From an uncultured Clostridium sp. (GTDB taxonomy: Bacteria; Bacillota; Clostridia; Lachnospirales; Lachnospiraceae): a stretch of 8,295 bases of DNA. Of this stretch, positions 5,768 to 8,295 are shown piece after piece. Where the stretch lies: the NCBI GenBank assembly GCA_900540335.1, contig UQFC01000110.1:1-8295 (forward strand). Reading direction: 5' to 3'. The position numbers were made by a program, and so were the translations under genes. Position 1 is the stretch's first letter. The number at the start of each line of letters is the position of its first letter. The notes beneath the pieces were generated by a model. It ran no database searches. It saw nothing but the letters and a program-made list of their open reading frames with translations, and was not told where the DNA came from.

Positions 5768-7201
5768 ATGTTTCAGAATGTCAGACAGGTACAGGAATTT
5801 ATTCAGGAGAAGGGAATCCAGTTTGTGGATTTTAAAATGATTGATTTTCGCGGCCGGTGGAAACATCTTTCCATCCCGGCAGCCAGATTTACAGAGGATA
5901 TTCTGGAAAACGGCATTGGCTTTGACGGTTCTAATTATGGCTATGCCATGGTAGAAAACAGTGATATGGTATTTATCCCGGATATTGCCACGGCGGTGGT
6001 GGATCCCTTTATTGAGGCGCCGACTCTGTCCATGATCGGAGATGTTATGGTGATTGAGCATCCGGAAAACCGCCCGTTTAATCAGTATCCCCGCAATGTA
6101 TCGAGAAGGGCTGTTTCCTACATGAAGGAGCTGGGAATTGCCGATGAAATGATCATTGGACCGGAATATGAGTTCCATGTGTTTGACGGAATGAGCTGTG
6201 TGGAAAAGCCAAATGAGATTGGATACCGACTGATAAGCAGGGAGTCCCAGTGGTCGTCGAACTGTCCGCCTGAGGAAAACAACGGCTTCCATATCCGTCC
6301 TCATGACGGCTATCACGCAGATCTTCCCGGAGACAGAACCTTCCAGCTGCGCAATCAGATCTGCCTGGAAATGGAGCGGTGGGGAATTGATGTAAAATAC
6401 CACCATCACGAGGTAGGCGGCTCCGGTCAGCTGGAGGTGGAAGTGGAGCTGGGAGAAATGACCCGCCTGGCTGATGCCACAATGGCAGCCAAATACATTA
6501 TCCGCAATACAGCGGCAGCCAACAGGATGACAGCCACCCTGATGCCAAAGCCGATTCCGGGAGAGGCAGGAAATGGTATGCATGTCCATATGCTGTTAAA
6601 AAAGGACGGAAAGCCGGTATTTTACGATCCGGATCGTTATGCACAGCTCAGTGAGACTGCCATGTATTTTATCGGCGGACTGCTGACTCATGTGCGGAGT
6701 CTCTGCGCCTTTACCAATCCGTCAACCAACTCCTACAAGCGTCTGATTCCGGGCTTTGAGGCGCCGGTAACCATTGGTTATGCCATGGCCAACCGCAGCG
6801 CTGTTGTGCGGATTCCGGCCTATGTAAAATCCCCGGACAAGAAGAGGTTTGAGCTGCGCAATCCGGATGCAACCTGCAATCCTTATTATGCCTATGCCGC
6901 AATTTTGATGGCAGGTCTGGATGGCATCCGGAGAAAAATCGATCCGGCAGGCAAAAACTGGGGACCCTTTGATTTTAACCTGTTTGAGCTTTCTGAAGAG
7001 GAAAAGGCAAAGCTGGGCCATCTGCCTGCCAGCCTGGACGAGGCTCTGGATGCGCTGGAGTCAGATTACGAGTATCTGACAGAAGGCGGCGTTTTCCCGG
7101 AGAGCCTGATCAAGAACTGGATCCGGACCATGAGGGCAGACAGCAGGGAAATCAGCAGAATTCCCCATCCGGCAGAATTTGTCCGGTATTATGATTTGTA
7201 G
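5768..7201 (+). CDS. glnA: Type I glutamine synthetase
   Basis: Catalyses ATP-dependent amidation of glutamate with ammonia to glutamine, as a cytoplasmic dodecamer in this family. The start at 5768 has AAGGAGG at 5754-5760 with 7-nt spacing. The product is 477 aa. The N-terminal beta-grasp domain carries FDGSN with Asp53. Catalytic-domain metal and substrate residues are intact: Glu133 and Glu135 (GPEYEF), Glu215 (HHHEV), Glu223 (GQLEV), His272 (GNGMHVH), Arg325 and Glu331 (KRLIPGFEAPV), Arg343 and Arg348, and Glu362 and Arg364 (FELRNPD). The C-terminus resembles the enteric form (IPHPAEFVRYYDL), but the site aligned with the adenylylated Tyr of E. coli (NLY) is NLF with Phe406, so this covalent control should be absent. 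No clear promoter is seen in the 66 bp after the upstream terminator. Whether it is the main GS or a paralogue cannot be told from one window. Confidence 0.93.
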   Translation: MFQNVRQVQEFIQEKGIQFVDFKMIDFRGRWKHLSIPAARFTEDILENGIGFDGSNYGYAMVENSDMVFIPDIATAVVDPFIEAPTLSMIGDVMVIEHPENRPFNQYPRNVSRRAVSYMKELGIADEMIIGPEYEFHVFDGMSCVEKPNEIGYRLISRESQWSSNCPPEENNGFHIRPHDGYHADLPGDRTFQLRNQICLEMERWGIDVKYHHHEVGGSGQLEVEVELGEMTRLADATMAAKYIIRNTAAANRMTATLMPKPIPGEAGNGMHVHMLLKKDGKPVFYDPDRYAQLSETAMYFIGGLLTHVRSLCAFTNPSTNSYKRLIPGFEAPVTIGYAMANRSAVVRIPAYVKSPDKKRFELRNPDATCNPYYAYAAILMAGLDGIRRKIDPAGKNWGPFDFNLFELSEEEKAKLGHLPASLDEALDALESDYEYLTEGGVFPESLIKNWIRTMRADSREISRIPHPAEFVRYYDL

Positions 7202-7215
7202 GGGGAGAAAAGAAT

Positions 7216-7230
7216 ACGAGAGTCTCGTTT
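7216..7230 (+). terminator. Weak hairpin shortly after the glutamine synthetase gene
   Basis: ACGAG (7216-7220) pairs with CTCGT (7224-7228) across a 3-nt loop and runs into TTT (7228-7230). Only five pairs and three T residues, so it is a poor but correctly placed terminator candidate. Confidence 0.3.
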
Positions 7231-7269
7231 GGCATATAGGATAAGTTTGAACTTGTAGATATATACTGC

Positions 7270-7310
7270 GCGCCGGGGAAACGGCTGCCGATGCAGCCGC
7301 GCTCCGGCGC
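7270..7310. repeat. Strong GC-rich hairpin without U-tract (palindromic intergenic element)
   Basis: GCGCCGG (7270-7276) pairs with CCGGCGC (7304-7310), and inside it CGGCTGC (7282-7288) pairs with GCAGCCG (7293-7299) around a CGAT loop, with an internal bulge between the two stems. It stands out in AT-rich surroundings. The following bases are ATGAAAATAG, so it is not a canonical intrinsic terminator. It could be a transcript 3'-end stabiliser, a small palindromic repeat, or part of an RNA. Confidence 0.7.
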
Positions 7311-7360
7311 ATGAAAATAGTTATGAATAGTGGCTGGAAAAGTAGAATGGGGGATTACTT

Positions 7361-7924
7361 CTGAAGAGAATACAAAATTTATATGAGAAAACAGAATTTC
7401 TGATTTATATATCGTGTATACTTTTAATTTTCGCTCTCTGTATATTAATCTATGCCGATGGCGTTATAAGAGATGAATATAATGTCCCTATTGATGGAAT
7501 TCGACTGAGACAGAATTTATTAATACGTGTGTTGTTTCTGGGATGCTTTCTTGCACTTAGACGTGTTTTAAAGAGTAAATCTGCAGTGATTATTATTTTG
7601 ATTGCGTATCTGGCAGTTTCTTTTTATTCACTTATTACGATTAGTGCGAATGTATTATCAATTAAAAAAATTGTTGAGAACGATAAAGATAGAAAAACAG
7701 AGATTACGCAGACTTATCCTGTAAGCCCAGATGATATCGAAGGTGTGATAGAGGATGTGAAGCTTACATGGTCTGTTGACAGAGAAAAGCTCTATTCTGA
7801 AGAGAAGCCGGAGCCTGTTTCGCTTTCGAAAAGGTCTGGTATGACGCCGCGCTATGAGCAGGTGGCTGTCCCCATTCCCCTTGTGATTCGTATCTGTCAT
7901 TTTTGCAGAAAAGGTAAGTTTTGA
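7361..7924 (+). CDS. Unrecognised three-helix membrane protein with a non-standard start and GC-rich 3' tail
   Basis: I do not recognise this family. The frame is open after a stop at 7343 and runs to TGA at 7922-7924. Its first ATG/GTG/TTG codon is a GTG at 7529, inside the second hydrophobic segment and with no ribosome binding site. A CTG at 7361, 6 nt after GGGGGA (7349-7354), gives a natural start reading MKRIQNLYEKTEF and a 187-aa product. Hydrophobic helices are seen at about 13-31, 52-69 and 75-99, followed by a charged soluble region at 101-156. From about residue 157 the codons enter GC-rich DNA and the peptide (MTPRYEQVAVPIPLVIRICHFCRKGKF) looks unrelated to the rest. Coding DNA before that point is about 30% GC by hand count, well below the neighbours, suggesting transfer. 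A frameshift at the G5 run, which would join ATG 7347 to this frame, is the alternative to a CTG start. Confidence 0.55.
   Translation: MKRIQNLYEKTEFLIYISCILLIFALCILIYADGVIRDEYNVPIDGIRLRQNLLIRVLFLGCFLALRRVLKSKSAVIIILIAYLAVSFYSLITISANVLSIKKIVENDKDRKTEITQTYPVSPDDIEGVIEDVKLTWSVDREKLYSEEKPEPVSLSKRSGMTPRYEQVAVPIPLVIRICHFCRKGKF
7830..7912. repeat. Possible dispersed repeat forming the 3' end of the membrane-protein gene
   Basis: From about 7830 base composition rises sharply: 7831-7880 is 32/50 G+C by hand count, against about 30% over 7371-7670. The encoded peptide changes character at the same point. This looks like inserted or repeated DNA that has replaced the original gene end. I have no second copy in the window, so the repeat call is inference only. 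Confidence 0.3.
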
Positions 7925-7948
7925 AGCAAAATGCAAAAATATAAAAAG

Positions 7949-7998
7949 CAGCGCTGTTTTGTAGATGATTTCTCATCTGCTTCGCAGTGCTGTTTTTT
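7949..7998 (+). terminator. Intrinsic terminator after the membrane-protein gene
   Basis: CAGCGCTG (7949-7956) pairs with CAGTGCTG (7985-7992) with one G-U pair. An inner stem GTAGATGA (7961-7968) pairs with TCATCTGC (7973-7980) around a 4-nt loop. Six T follow (7993-7998), and the A run at 7943-7947 can extend the stem, so it could also work on the opposite strand. Confidence 0.9.
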
Positions 7999-8167
7999 CA
8001 CTTCCTAAGGTATTTGTTTTGTCTGAATAACGATACACCACTGATGCTGACGCCGGGCTTGTCATGCTGCGGAAGCAAATTTTATTGCAGAAGTGGCCTG
8101 CCGCAGGCGGAGAAGCCAGAGAGATTCTCTTTTACATCAAAATACGACAGAAAGATTTACAACTGTC
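7999..8167. other. Intergenic stretch with no supported gene
   Basis: No coding frame here has a credible start; a 63-codon open frame begins at a GTG within the preceding terminator stem and has no ribosome binding site. Small symmetries are present: GCCTG (8096-8100) pairs with CAGGC (8104-8108), and TGCGG (8068-8072) could pair with CCGCA (8101-8105). I see nothing else, and these may be remnants of a decayed sequence. Confidence 0.5.
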
Positions 8168-8181
8168 TTGTCACATGACAA
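8168..8181. promoter_or_regulatory. Palindromic operator candidate overlapping the right-edge promoter
   Basis: TTGTCA (8168-8173) and TGACAA (8176-8181) form a perfect 6-bp inverted repeat with a 2-bp spacer. The left arm is exactly the -35 hexamer of the promoter, and the right arm fills the spacer, so a dimeric regulator bound here would exclude RNA polymerase. The regulator is unknown. Confidence 0.55.
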
Positions 8182-8196
8182 AACAAGTGGTATAAT
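8168..8196 (+). promoter_or_regulatory. Strong extended -10 promoter at the right edge
   Basis: TTGTCA (8168-8173, 5 of 6 consensus) is followed after 17 bp by TATAAT (8191-8196), with TGG (8188-8190) supplying an extended -10 element. Transcription should begin at about 8202-8204 and read rightwards out of the window. Confidence 0.85.
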
Positions 8197-8203
8197 GCCA
8201 GAT

Positions 8204-8286
8204 GTTGCAAAATTGTAACTGTTCAGGACGGGGCATCTTCTTATTCGGCTTTGCCGGACAAGAAGCATCGGGGATTCCTCCGATGC
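8204..8286 (+). ncRNA. Structured leader RNA or small RNA with three hairpins, incomplete at the window edge
   Basis: Starting at the predicted transcription start, three hairpins follow in a row. GTTGC (8204-8208) pairs with GTAAC (8215-8219) with one G-U pair. A longer stem joins 8238-8249 to 8253-8264 with one A-C mismatch, one G-U pair and a TTT loop. GCATCGG (8265-8271) pairs with CCGATGC (8280-8286). GATGC (8282-8286) could instead pair with GCATC at 8233-8237, which would permit switching. I do not recognise a known riboswitch or T-box core; the downstream gene is outside the window. Confidence 0.45.
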
Positions 8287-8295
8287 GAGATCTGG

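Noticed and set aside
5666..6589. A 307-codon open frame on the - strand opposite the glutamine synthetase gene
   Set aside because: It is an antisense shadow of a highly conserved gene, has no recognisable domain and runs into the upstream terminator.
7987..8178. A 63-codon + strand open frame after the membrane-protein gene
   Set aside because: It starts at a GTG inside the terminator stem, has no ribosome binding site, and its peptide is cysteine-rich and of low coherence.
8198..8295. CCAGAT (8198-8203) and ATCTGG (8290-8295) as a closing stem around the three hairpins
   Set aside because: The left arm lies mostly upstream of the predicted transcription start, so it would not be in the RNA unless initiation is earlier than expected.
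1..8295. CRISPR arrays, tRNA or rRNA genes, transposase genes
   Set aside because: I saw no regularly spaced repeats, no tRNA or rRNA signatures and no transposase motifs on either strand.

Overview
The window looks like a chromosomal piece of a low-to-mid GC Gram-positive gut bacterium, most likely a Lachnospiraceae clostridium of the Blautia/Ruminococcus type. This is inferred from the gene families, strong AAGGAGG ribosome binding sites, one consensus sigma-A promoter and U-tract terminators; no rRNA or other taxonomic marker is present. All supported genes are on the + strand.

Positions 1-5701 hold a sucrose-use locus. It begins with the 3' two thirds of an amylosucrase-like GH13 enzyme (cut by the window edge). 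A LacI-family repressor follows, ending at a strong terminator. Next comes a textbook promoter (TTGACA, 17 bp, TATAAT) flanked by two near-identical operator palindromes (GGAACCGATTCY), driving a two-gene operon. This encodes a sucrose-type PTS EIIBC transporter and a GH32 sucrose-6-phosphate hydrolase. Sucrose would be imported as sucrose-6-phosphate and split into glucose-6-phosphate and fructose; the amylosucrase would offer a second, non-phosphorylated route. Related palindromes occur before the repressor gene and near its 3' end, which suggests one regulon under this repressor. No fructokinase and no EIIA are in view.

Positions 5702-7201 hold a complete type I glutamine synthetase. It is insulated from the sucrose operon by a large nested terminator, and the tyrosine that is adenylylated in enteric enzymes is phenylalanine here.

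Positions 7202-8295 are accessory-looking. There is a GC-rich hairpin with no U-tract, then an AT-rich (about 30% GC by hand count) gene for an unrecognised three-helix membrane protein. That gene has no ATG, GTG or TTG at its natural start. Its last 30 or so codons lie in abruptly GC-rich DNA that may be a dispersed repeat, and it ends at a good terminator. The window closes with a strong extended -10 promoter overlapped by a TTGTCA-N2-TGACAA palindrome. That promoter drives a leader with three successive hairpins whose gene lies beyond the edge.

No wholly new system is visible. The points most worth checking are the operator architecture, the odd start and hybrid 3' end of the membrane-protein gene, and the structured leader at the right edge.
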